This document shows, in pieces, positions 25,019-33,215 of a stretch of 64,000 bases of DNA (within the stretch, counting starts at the first letter, position 1; the number at the start of each line of letters is the position of its first letter). This DNA comes from Deltaproteobacteria bacterium (lineage in GTDB: Bacteria > Myxococcota_A > UBA9042 > DTJE01). Both the position numbers and the translations under genes were made by a program. The stretch is from positions 79,967 to 143,966 of the forward strand of contig JAKPTZ010000017.1 of NCBI GenBank assembly GCA_029555025.1. Reading direction: 5' to 3'. Under the pieces are notes generated by a model. It worked only from the letters and a program-made list of their open reading frames with translations, was not told the origin of the DNA and ran no database searches.

Positions 25019-27168
25019 GGCTGCCTGCACTCACGCAACCTGGAAGCCAGGAGCGTGTTGCGGCCCTCTTCCATGGTATTCCCGGCCGCCATCCCGATTG
25101 CCTTCCGGCTGCCCACCAGAACCACGACGCGTCGCCCCCTCGTGACGGCCGTATAAAGCAGATTCCTGCGAAGCATGACGAAGTGCTGATTGTGCATGCA
25201 GACTACCACCGCAGGAAACTCGCTTCCCTGGGATTTGTGAACGGTGACGGCAAAGGCCTGGCAGAGGTCGTCCATGTCAGCCGCAGGAATACGCACGATT
25301 CTCCTGTCGAACCTGACGAGCAGACCGTTGTCGCCGGAAGGGCCCGCAACGGTACCGATATCCCCGTTGAAGACATCCAGGTCATAATTGTTTCTGGTCT
25401 GCATGACCCTGTCTCCTGGAAGGAAGGGCGTCTGGGCCGCCAGTTCATCATCCACGCCTGGATTGAGCCTGCGACGGATGCGTTCATTCAATTCGTCCGT
25501 CCCGCAGGATCCCTTTTTCATCGGTGCCAGGACCTGGATATCCTGCCGGGGATCAAGCCCGAAGCGGGCCGGGATGCGTTCGGTCACGAGCGCGACGGCA
25601 AGGTCGGCGGCCTCCTCGGCCGATTCCCTGAACACCACGTGGAAATCGCCCGGGTCGGATCCGGATGACCTGTCGGACGAAGGAACCCGGCCGGCCATGA
25701 TTTCATGCGCCGCGGAAACGATCGAACTGCCGTCGCCCTGACGGAATACCTGGGTCAGCCTTGCGACCGGGACAGATCCAGACCGGATCGCTTCCCTGAA
25801 AGGATCGCCTGGCCCAACGGGTGGAAGCTGATCCGCGTCCCCGACAAGGGTCAGCCTGGTGCCCGGCCTGATGGCTGCAACAAGGGCATGAAACATGAAC
25901 ATGTCGATCATCGACGACTCGTCAACCACCACCCAGTCCGCCTCCAGCGGGTTGTCAGGCCCGCGGACGAACCGGTCGGTGGCCGGGTTGTACTCAAGCA
26001 GCCGGTGCAGCGTAAGCGCCTCCACTCCTGAAGCCTCGCGCATGCGCATGGCCGCTCGGCCGGTGGGCGCGGCCAGCGACACCCGGATTCCGGATTTCCG
26101 GCAGATGGTCATCAACCTTCCGACAACGGTAGTCTTCCCGGTTCCCGGTCCACCGGTCAGGATGGAAACCGGAAAGGAACACAGTGTTCGAAGCGCTTCC
26201 ATCTGCGACGGCGCAAGATCGGACTCCCCGGGACAGGCGACGACAGGAATCGGGGCCGGCGCCCCGCTGCACAGGGCGGCAAGCCCGACCGCCGCGCCAA
26301 GTTCAGCTTGGTGCGCACCGGACGCATAGACTACAGCCCCTTCGCCGGCCCTGTCTTCCCGCACCACTTCGCCGGCCGACACCAGAGCTTCCAGCCCTGG
26401 CACGACCTGCCGAGGCGTGAGATCAACCAGGCCGGACGCCGACTCCAGAAGGACGTCCTCGCGAAGGAACATGTGTCCGGAATCCTGGGCTCCGGCCAGC
26501 GCATGGGCGACTGCGGCCTTCAGCCTGGCGGGAGCAAGCGGATCCGTCCCGATCCGGGAAGCAACGCGATCCGCGGACTTGAACCCGTACCCGCGAAGAT
26601 GCCTCTGCAACGACCAGGGATCCGAAGCCACGATCGAGGGAGCCGACGCACCCCAGAGGCCCGCGATCCTCGACGCCTGGGCCGGCAGAAGTCCCATGTC
26701 GCAAAGGACTATCACCGCCTCGCGGGCCTCGATACCCTTCTTCCATGCCTTCCAGATGGCTGCGGCCCGCCCGGAACCAATTCCCGGACAGGAAGTCAAC
26801 TTTTCCGGCCCGGTGTCAAGCGCCAGGCGCAGGCCTTCCCCGAAATGATCAAAGAGCCGTCTGGCAAGGATCTTTCCAACCCCCTCCACCGCGCCTGACG
26901 ATAGAAAGGCCATTATTCCCCGGCCGGAAGACGGGGGCACCTGCATGCCCGACCCGAAACGGAACTGAACCCCGAAGCGCGGATGATTCCTGAAATCCCC
27001 GCTCAGCCGGACTTCCATGCCGCCGGTCACGCCGGGGAGGGGACCCACCGCGGTGACGGTGGTGCCAGAGATGTCTTCGGGAAGGGAAACGATGACGTCG
27101 AACACGGAAAAACCGCGTTCCTCGTCAAAGTACCGAAGTTTTGATACCTCACCGGAAAGGGTTGTCAC
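25015..27168 (-). CDS. recD2: RecD2-type 5'-3' DNA helicase
   Basis: An SF1B helicase of the RecD2 (RecD-like, no RecBC) family, linked to DNA repair. The N-terminal OB/HhH-type region (FGVQFRFGS, then SGAVEGVGKILARRL and SCPGIGSGRAAAI) precedes the motor: LTGGPGTGKTTVV (Walker A), AAPTGRAAMRM, VVVDESSMID (Walker B), GDADQLPPVGPGDPF, TQVFRQ and a late VTVHKSQGSEF. I chose the GTG at 27168 (717 residues) because the family starts about there (TLSGEVSKLRYF). A GTG at 27300 is in frame, but its 44 extra residues look unlike the family and cover -10-like boxes. Neither has a good ribosome site, so the start is uncertain. Confidence 0.93.
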   Translation of the reverse strand: MTTLSGEVSKLRYFDEERGFSVFDVIVSLPEDISGTTVTAVGPLPGVTGGMEVRLSGDFRNHPRFGVQFRFGSGMQVPPSSGRGIMAFLSSGAVEGVGKILARRLFDHFGEGLRLALDTGPEKLTSCPGIGSGRAAAIWKAWKKGIEAREAVIVLCDMGLLPAQASRIAGLWGASAPSIVASDPWSLQRHLRGYGFKSADRVASRIGTDPLAPARLKAAVAHALAGAQDSGHMFLREDVLLESASGLVDLTPRQVVPGLEALVSAGEVVREDRAGEGAVVYASGAHQAELGAAVGLAALCSGAPAPIPVVACPGESDLAPSQMEALRTLCSFPVSILTGGPGTGKTTVVGRLMTICRKSGIRVSLAAPTGRAAMRMREASGVEALTLHRLLEYNPATDRFVRGPDNPLEADWVVVDESSMIDMFMFHALVAAIRPGTRLTLVGDADQLPPVGPGDPFREAIRSGSVPVARLTQVFRQGDGSSIVSAAHEIMAGRVPSSDRSSGSDPGDFHVVFRESAEEAADLAVALVTERIPARFGLDPRQDIQVLAPMKKGSCGTDELNERIRRRLNPGVDDELAAQTPFLPGDRVMQTRNNYDLDVFNGDIGTVAGPSGDNGLLVRFDRRIVRIPAADMDDLCQAFAVTVHKSQGSEFPAVVVCMHNQHFVMLRRNLLYTAVTRGRRVVVLVGSRKAIGMAAGNTMEEGRNTLLASRLRECRQP

Positions 27169-27329
27169 TTCAGACGTCTTGGTGCTGCCCTGGCCAAGTA
27201 TAGTCCAAATCTCCGGGATCTGGCCGACGTCGGGCTCATAACTTAGAATACCCGCGGCAGTTTTTCCGTTATGAACGTGGGCGTTGTCTTTCGCGGTCAC
27301 GCCCCGGAAGTTTTATTGCAGGAGCCGGA

Positions 27330-29630
27330 ATGAAAAACCTGGTATCGACACTGCTTGTTGTCCTGTCTGCCCTGGCGCCCATGGCGCTTGATGCCGAACC
27401 ACTGCCGCTCGTGTACGAGGCCGTCACTCTGGCGACAACGGACGGCAAGCCCAGAATCGCGGTGTTTCCCAGATCAGTGCCGCTGCAGATGGCGCAGGGA
27501 CGCACGGCCGACACTCCATCGGTTCAAAGAATCTTTGAAACGATGAAGGCCCGCTTTCCGGCCGCGTACGGAACGACCACGCTGTCGATATCCGGGGGCC
27601 GGGAGCCCGTGGCCACGATTAACCTGGATCCTTCGAGAAAGGAAACCTGGGGGCTCGTGACGGCGGAAATCTTCTATACGCTCAAGTCCTTCGGTTTCGA
27701 AAACATCGTCGCGCCGCTCTATCTGCAGGATCCGCTGAACCCATCGCTGATAGATGCCGTCGTCATGGTGCCGGTTCAGCCCTGGTTCAATGCAGCCGGG
27801 GAAGACTTTCCTTCGACAATTGCAGTATCGCTGGACGGCAGCAGGATGATCTCGACAAGCCTTTTCCGCCAGCTCCTGACGACCGGAAACCCCGACGTCG
27901 CAAGGATAGTGCAGGCCGCACTGTCGGCGCCCCTTGAAGCGCAGAGGCTTGCCGCGGTCAGGGCGCTGGCCGCCCAGAAGCCGGTATCCGCCGACCTCGT
28001 CGCAAGGATTTCATCCCTTCTGACAGATCCATCGCCGGCAATTCGCGGGGCAATCCTGGAACTGGCGGAGGCCAGGAAGATCCAGGTTGCCCTGGAGGAT
28101 CTCCGCAAGGTGGCTGACGCCGATCAGGATCCGGCGCTGCGGCTGGCCGCGGCGAAGCTGCTTTCGGCCGCCGGCGTCAGGGACTACGACCACATCCTCG
28201 AGGTGCGAAACCTTCGAAGCGGCAACCCGACCGATATCGCGCAGTCGCTTCGGCGCCTGAAGACATCGGGCAAGTCCGACATCGCTCCAGCGGTCGCGGA
28301 AACACTTGAATCCCCGGACGAGACGGTCCGCAACCTGGCGGTGGAGGTACTGCTGTCGATGAAGGCCGCCACCGTGGTCGCGGCGGCGCTCCAGAACCCG
28401 AAGGTTCAGCCCGCACAGAAAACGGTCCTGGCTTCGGGCCTGCTTTCAATGTGTCCCGGCGACGATTCGGCGATCGCCTGGATGGCGGGACAGCCTGCCA
28501 TGGCCGGCCGCGCCCTCGCCGCCCTGTGCGGGACACCCGCGCAGCCCCCCGCTTACTGTCGCAGGTCATCCGGCGTCCTTCCCGTGATCCCGTTGTTCCT
28601 GAAAAGACCCGAAACCGAAATCCGCCTGAAGGCGATTGAATGCCTTTCGACACGAAACGAACAGGAAGTCCTGGATCTCCTGATCCCGATGACGACGACA
28701 GCGGGCACCGAGCAGGCTGCCACGGCGGCAGCGTCCGCCGTATTGTCCAGGCAGCCGCAGGCGGTTCTTCTCGGGATTATCTCCGAAAGGGGCGTGCCGG
28801 CAGCGCGGGCCACGAGACAGTTTCGCCTGCTCGCGCTGAACGGCCTTGCATCACAGGCACAGTCAACAGCCCTTGAACCGTCGGCCCTGGCCATCCTGAA
28901 AGGTCTGATGAAGGATCCCGACATAGAGATCCGCAGGGCGGCGACCGGCGTGATGGCAAGATCGCGCGACGCGGCCGTCGCGGCGCTGGTGCTTGACGGC
29001 ATCAACGATCAGGACGAGGGAATCAGGACGGCGGCCGTGATAGCTGCCGGGCGTATCCCCGGACCGGCTTCGGATGCCGCCATCAGGAAGTCCCTGGAAG
29101 ATCTGTCGGTCCAGGTTCGGGCGGCCGGACTTGAAATTCTGGCATCAAGGCCGCTTGAAGGGACAAGACCGAAACTTCAGATGCTGGCCCAGAACCAGAG
29201 ACCCGAGATCAGGCGGCCGGCAGTCGCGGCCTTCCTGAAGACGCTCGGCCCCGGTGATGATGCCGTCAGAACGCAGTTCGTATCGACCCTTCTTTATGAC
29301 AATTCGGAAGAAATCCGGATCATTGCCGTGCGGGCCATGGAAGAGATGACGGACACCCAGTCGGCGCGGGCGGTCGGTTCACTTGTCATAGACCGCTCGG
29401 TGCCCGTCCGGGTTGAGGTTGCAAGGGTTCTTGGACAGATGCGCAACGACGTATCGCTGGATTACCTGAAGAAAATGGCCAGGGATCAGGACTTCCAGGT
29501 CAGGAAGACTGTAATAGAGGCCGTCGGACGCTTCCCCGTCGCATCTTCCACGCCGGCATTCCGGGAAATGCTGGGAACCGAATCCGATGGTACCCTGAAA
29601 GCGCTGATCGAGCAGAAACTTGCGAGATAG
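27330..29630 (+). CDS. Exported HEAT-repeat protein
   Basis: A 766-residue protein with a signal peptide (MKNLVSTLLVVLSALAPMALDA). Residues ~30-190 are a mixed alpha/beta domain of unknown type. From ~195 to the end there are many HEAT/PBS-like helical pairs, such as EAQRLAAVRALAAQ, PAIRGAILELAEAR, EIRRAATGVMARSRD, EGIRTAAVIAAGRI and VPVRVEVARVLGQM. Such solenoids bind other proteins, here in the periplasm. AGGAG precedes the ATG. A TAGAAT at 27244-27249 could be its -10 box. It points away from recD2 and ends 52 bases from the convergent barrel gene. Partner unknown. Confidence 0.8.
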   Translation: MKNLVSTLLVVLSALAPMALDAEPLPLVYEAVTLATTDGKPRIAVFPRSVPLQMAQGRTADTPSVQRIFETMKARFPAAYGTTTLSISGGREPVATINLDPSRKETWGLVTAEIFYTLKSFGFENIVAPLYLQDPLNPSLIDAVVMVPVQPWFNAAGEDFPSTIAVSLDGSRMISTSLFRQLLTTGNPDVARIVQAALSAPLEAQRLAAVRALAAQKPVSADLVARISSLLTDPSPAIRGAILELAEARKIQVALEDLRKVADADQDPALRLAAAKLLSAAGVRDYDHILEVRNLRSGNPTDIAQSLRRLKTSGKSDIAPAVAETLESPDETVRNLAVEVLLSMKAATVVAAALQNPKVQPAQKTVLASGLLSMCPGDDSAIAWMAGQPAMAGRALAALCGTPAQPPAYCRRSSGVLPVIPLFLKRPETEIRLKAIECLSTRNEQEVLDLLIPMTTTAGTEQAATAAASAVLSRQPQAVLLGIISERGVPAARATRQFRLLALNGLASQAQSTALEPSALAILKGLMKDPDIEIRRAATGVMARSRDAAVAALVLDGINDQDEGIRTAAVIAAGRIPGPASDAAIRKSLEDLSVQVRAAGLEILASRPLEGTRPKLQMLAQNQRPEIRRPAVAAFLKTLGPGDDAVRTQFVSTLLYDNSEEIRIIAVRAMEEMTDTQSARAVGSLVIDRSVPVRVEVARVLGQMRNDVSLDYLKKMARDQDFQVRKTVIEAVGRFPVASSTPAFREMLGTESDGTLKALIEQKLAR

Positions 29631-29681
29631 GACTGTCCGGAAAGAAACGTCGGACAGAACCGGTGAATCAAGGGATACCGG

Positions 29682-31127
29682 TCAAAAGAAGGCGTACCCG
29701 AATCCAAATTCCACGACGAATGGAAAGTTCAGATCCACCAGGGCGCTGTTGGAAACGAAGTAACCGGAGATCCCCGCCTGAACCATGACGAAAACGCTTC
29801 TTGAAACGAACACGTTGACGCCCAGCAAACCTACCGCCCCGAAAAGGAAGGACGGTTCGGTGACCTGGGACGACGGACACAGATCCGGATCATCCGGCCA
29901 CAGCTTGCATCTTGGTTCGGTGGATGACTTGAATCCACTCAGGTAGTCCATCTCGAAACCGAAATGCGTGAAGACGCGGCCCCAGTTGAAAACCGCCGAA
30001 TACCCGACACCGATTGAGGCCCGGAAGCTGAAGAAGTCGTCCAGCAGGTCGCCGTAGGAATCCTCTCGGGCCTGATAGAAGGAAAGCCGGAGGAATGTGT
30101 CGAGGCCCGGCTGAATCTGGTATGCGGTGCCGATTGACAGGCCGATATTGTGAAAACCGGTCCTGGTGGAATTGTCCTGGGCAAACATGGAATAGGAAAA
30201 TCCGGTGTCCAGGAAAACCCTGGGGAGCCTTTTCAAGGTGTCGGTGCGGGACGGGAGATCAGCGCACGCAAGCCAGGAAGATATCGCCATCGACACCGAC
30301 TCGACGCCGCGGTACGGCCTGCTGTCCCTCATCACCTCCACCGAACCGGCATCCTTCCGAGAAACCTCGAAAACCCTCGTTTCCAGGCGATCGCCGCCTT
30401 CCGGATCGCTTTCCAGAAAAACATAAACCAGTGCGTCGGCACCGCGTTCACGAAGGAATCCAAGCGCGCGTTCGGTCGATTCGAACGGATTCTCGCGCGC
30501 CGGCGACTTTACGAAATCAAGCGCCGCCGCCCGAAGAGCCCTTTCCTCCCTTGCCGGAAACCATCCCTGCCGGAATCTGCGTTCCGGCATATGACCGAAC
30601 ATCTGTTTCAGGGCAATGTGGGCCAGATCCGGTTCCGACGTCTCCAGGCGGGACAGCCCAAGGTACAGGTAAAGATCCGAGACGACGGCAGGAACCAGGA
30701 CATCCGAGTCCGACGCAAGCGCCGCCGATATGCCGTCCTCCAGCGAGGAGATCGCTTCCGGCAGGCGGATATCCCTGTACCTCTCGATTCCCAGATGCAG
30801 CATGCCCATCACGACCAGGTGACGGCTGGCGGTTCCCTGGGGGGCCGAAACCGGCTGGCCCGACGACAGGTCAACGAGTTCGATCTCCGGTTCCGCGGCG
30901 AGAACGGCGGAAGCCTCCCTTATCAATTGCGGCATCTCCTGCAATCTCGGGGGTGGTTCCGAAGGATCGAAAAACAGCTTGTCCGGATCGATTCGAAAGT
31001 CCCTTCCCGGTATCAGAATCACCTTCTTTGATGCCGGGCGCACGACCTCGGAACCTGTTACCGGAACTGCCGTGATCAGCCCGGCCAGGCAGACGAGGAT
31101 TCCCACGAATGCTGCCCTGCAAGTCAT
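29682..31127 (-). CDS. Outer-membrane beta-barrel protein with an N-terminal periplasmic domain
   Basis: A 481-residue protein. A signal peptide (1-26) is followed by ~260 residues of mixed helix/strand, with TPR-like stretches (YRDIRLPEAISSLEDGISAAL, then DVLVPAVVSDLYLYLGLSRL). From ~290 amphipathic strands alternate (RVFLDTGFSYSMF, LDTFLRLSFYQ, GVGYSAVFNWGRVFTHFGFEMDY). It ends in FGFGYAFF, with the terminal Phe typical of BAM-inserted barrels. The ATG at 31127 overlaps the lipoprotein stop (ATGA) and has GGAG upstream, so the two are coupled. It is the last gene of the panD unit. Channel or assembly function is unknown. Confidence 0.7.
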   Translation of the reverse strand: MTCRAAFVGILVCLAGLITAVPVTGSEVVRPASKKVILIPGRDFRIDPDKLFFDPSEPPPRLQEMPQLIREASAVLAAEPEIELVDLSSGQPVSAPQGTASRHLVVMGMLHLGIERYRDIRLPEAISSLEDGISAALASDSDVLVPAVVSDLYLYLGLSRLETSEPDLAHIALKQMFGHMPERRFRQGWFPAREERALRAAALDFVKSPARENPFESTERALGFLRERGADALVYVFLESDPEGGDRLETRVFEVSRKDAGSVEVMRDSRPYRGVESVSMAISSWLACADLPSRTDTLKRLPRVFLDTGFSYSMFAQDNSTRTGFHNIGLSIGTAYQIQPGLDTFLRLSFYQAREDSYGDLLDDFFSFRASIGVGYSAVFNWGRVFTHFGFEMDYLSGFKSSTEPRCKLWPDDPDLCPSSQVTEPSFLFGAVGLLGVNVFVSRSVFVMVQAGISGYFVSNSALVDLNFPFVVEFGFGYAFF

Positions 31128-31699
31128 CCGGCATCTCCGGTTTCAGGCGGGTCGTCGGCGTACAGAAGCGGATCCCCGCACTTCAAATCGGCTTCGCCGA
31201 CCTGCCTCCAGGTTCTTGCCCTTCGAAAAGTCACATCGACCTGACCTGGCTCGCCGGCATCCTGAAGCTCAAGCGTTCCGGAAAGCAGTTCACCGGCTTC
31301 GTCATCGACGACCACGGGTTCCTTGAACGTGAACCTGCCGATTATCAATGGCGTCCCGGACGAACCGGGGCAGTCTCCATGGCTCCTGAACGACAGCGCC
31401 ATGCTGCTTGACTCGACTTTCCCGTTCTCGACGAACCGACACGGGCAGACTTCGGAAGACGGGACAAGGAAATCGGCATCGTCATAAACACGGACGATAC
31501 CGGTGATGTCGGGACCGAACTGGGCAAGCATCATCTCGAAGTATCGGGGCGTATCAAGGCCGGGAACCCCGTCAATCACCACTGGCAGATCGGACTGATA
31601 AATGCCCGAAATCATGCGGCTTGAATCACATGAGACCAACCCGGCCAGGAAGAGCGCAGCGGATAAGGCGGGACAAACTGCCGAAAGGCGAACGGACAT
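31124..31699 (-). CDS. Small lipoprotein, function unknown
   Basis: A 191-residue lipoprotein: LFLAGLVSC is the lipobox and Asp follows the Cys. In E. coli Asp at +2 keeps lipoproteins in the inner membrane; whether that holds here is unknown. The mature part has a central beta region and several Cys (CPC, CPGS, KCGDP). No family recognised. The ATG at 31699 has GGGGG upstream; an earlier ATG at 31729 would overlap the coiled-coil gene. It couples to the barrel gene by a 4-base overlap, suggesting that they act together. Confidence 0.75.
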   Translation of the reverse strand: MSVRLSAVCPALSAALFLAGLVSCDSSRMISGIYQSDLPVVIDGVPGLDTPRYFEMMLAQFGPDITGIVRVYDDADFLVPSSEVCPCRFVENGKVESSSMALSFRSHGDCPGSSGTPLIIGRFTFKEPVVVDDEAGELLSGTLELQDAGEPGQVDVTFRRARTWRQVGEADLKCGDPLLYADDPPETGDAG

Positions 31700-31725
31700 C
31701 GGGAAACCCCCACTCCGGGGAACAT

Positions 31726-32553
31726 TCACCCGGGAAGGCCTGACCCCCCGGCGTCCCCGGGTTCATCGCCGTGATCGGACGGCGAAGGCGTGGGCGTGGG
31801 TTCTGAAACGACGGCGGCCCCGGGTTCATCTTCAACGTCCTCGGCCTCGATGATCTCGCCTTCACCGACCTCGACCGATAACCTGGACTCAAGGACGGGT
31901 CTGGGCTTTCCGGTCGTCAAAAGGCACAGTCGATCTTCCGCCAGGTCAAGCTGCATCTGGGTGACAAGCCAGGCCCGCCGGTTGTGCTCGGCCTTGCGCA
32001 GGGCGACCCGGCGCATCTCCTCGGCTTCGGCGACCCTTCTTCGCATGGTCTCAAGTTCGGCCTTCAGCAGCCTGGCATCGCCACCGTCAGGCACTTCTTC
32101 GACCGGTCGCGGAGCGGCCTTTGCCGCACCCGACTCCTCGAGCCTGGCAAGGCGTGCCTTCAGTCTCTCGTTTTCGGCCATGCTGGCGGCAAGTCGGGCC
32201 TTAAGGGACTCTGACTCTTCGGATGCCGCCCCGGCAGCGATCCTGGCTTCCTGCGCGGCCGCCGCATGCATGTCGATCTCGCGCTTCAGGGTTTCGTATT
32301 TTTCCTCGTAGAAGGCCGCCGCCTTGTCGGCACGCTCACGACAGTCGGCCAGTCTCAAGGCCTCGGCCTTTGCCGCGGCCACTTCCGATTGCAGCGCCGA
32401 CGCGTCCCGCGCGGCGTTCTTCAGGTCTGCGTCCACCGAAGCAAGCCTGGCGCGCATCTGGCCAATCTCATTCTGGCAGGCTTCCGCCCGCTGAAGGGCA
32501 AGGTCGAGTTCCCTGCGGACATCCTGAAGTTCTTTATTTCCAAACAAGCCCAC
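31726..32553 (-). CDS. Long coiled-coil protein
   Basis: A 275-residue soluble protein, almost wholly heptad-patterned helix from ~8 to ~215 (RRELDLALQRAEACQNEIGQMRARL, then MRRRVAEAEEMRRVALRKAEHNRRAW). An acidic Pro/Ser-rich tail follows (EDVEDEPGAAVVSEPTPTPSPS). No signal peptide or membrane segment. The start is a GTG at 32553 with GGGGAGG just upstream. It lies 54 bases after panD and 26 bases before the lipoprotein gene. The heptads are clear; the function is unknown, and a structural or scaffold role is a guess. Confidence 0.75.
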   Translation of the reverse strand: MGLFGNKELQDVRRELDLALQRAEACQNEIGQMRARLASVDADLKNAARDASALQSEVAAAKAEALRLADCRERADKAAAFYEEKYETLKREIDMHAAAAQEARIAAGAASEESESLKARLAASMAENERLKARLARLEESGAAKAAPRPVEEVPDGGDARLLKAELETMRRRVAEAEEMRRVALRKAEHNRRAWLVTQMQLDLAEDRLCLLTTGKPRPVLESRLSVEVGEGEIIEAEDVEDEPGAAVVSEPTPTPSPSDHGDEPGDAGGSGLPG

Positions 32554-32607
32554 AAATACCTCCCCAAGGACGGACGGCGGACGCCTTCGTCAGATGCCGC
32601 AGCGTCG

Positions 32608-33024
32608 TCACGCCGGGTCCAGATCGACAATCTCAAAATTTCCGGCGACCAGATCGGCGCGGTATTCCATCATCCGGAAGGACAGGTTGCCCTCGCCCGG
32701 AACAACCACCGGAACCACGTGCGCACCGAGCTCGCTTGAATCCAGCGTGGCCCAGGCGGCGATGATCACCTTGTCGCCCCTGTGTGCCAGATGAGCCGCC
32801 GCGCCGTTGATCTGGACGACCCCCGAACCGCGAGGCCCCGGAATGCAGTAGGTAGAAAAGCGCGAGCCGGTTGTAACGTTCCAGACCTCGACTTCCTCGA
32901 CCGGAGCAAGCCGGGCGGCGTCCATCAGGTCGCTGTCGATTGTGATCGACCCTACGTAGTTGACGTCGGCATCGGTGACGGTCGCGCGATGAATCTTCGA
33001 TCTCAGGAATCTGCGAAACAACAT
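32608..33024 (-). CDS. panD: Aspartate 1-decarboxylase proenzyme
   Basis: Makes beta-alanine from aspartate for pantothenate and CoA synthesis. At 138 residues it fits the family. Lys9 ([10 protein letters not shown]) and the self-cleavage site Gly25-Ser26 in YVGSITID generate the pyruvoyl group; [20 protein letters not shown] follows as usual. GGGGAGG lies upstream of the ATG. No panB or panC is near. It heads an unusual leftward unit with a coiled-coil protein, a lipoprotein and a barrel protein. Confidence 0.95.
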   Translation of the reverse strand: MLFRRFLRSKIHRATVTDADVNYVGSITIDSDLMDAARLAPVEEVEVWNVTTGSRFSTYCIPGPRGSGVVQINGAAAHLAHRGDKVIIAAWATLDSSELGAHVVPVVVPGEGNLSFRMMEYRADLVAGNFEIVDLDPA

Positions 33025-33107
33025 GATTGCCTCCCCTGGGTCAATCTGTCGGCGGAATGCTACCGTATCAAGGCGTCGAAGTACAGGATCATATTAGTCT
33101 GTTGTTG

Positions 33108-33136
33108 TTGCGAAGCCCTGATTTGATCGATACAAT
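33108..33136 (+). promoter_or_regulatory. Promoter for the lipoprotein/DAGK/cca unit
   Basis: TTGCGA (33108-33113), 17-base spacer, TACAAT (33131-33136). Four of six and five of six consensus matches with ideal spacing, about 80 bases before the ATG at 33216. Confidence 0.5.
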
Positions 33137-33215
33137 ACCGCATGTGCGCCTTTTCCATGGAGATCCGGTTATTCCGGGGGCCTTGGGCCGGACGTTCCGG
33201 CAAGGACGAATGACG

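Noticed and set aside
30095..31075. 326-codon plus-strand frame opposite the barrel gene
   Set aside because: Pro/Arg/Ser-rich antisense frame with no start signal.
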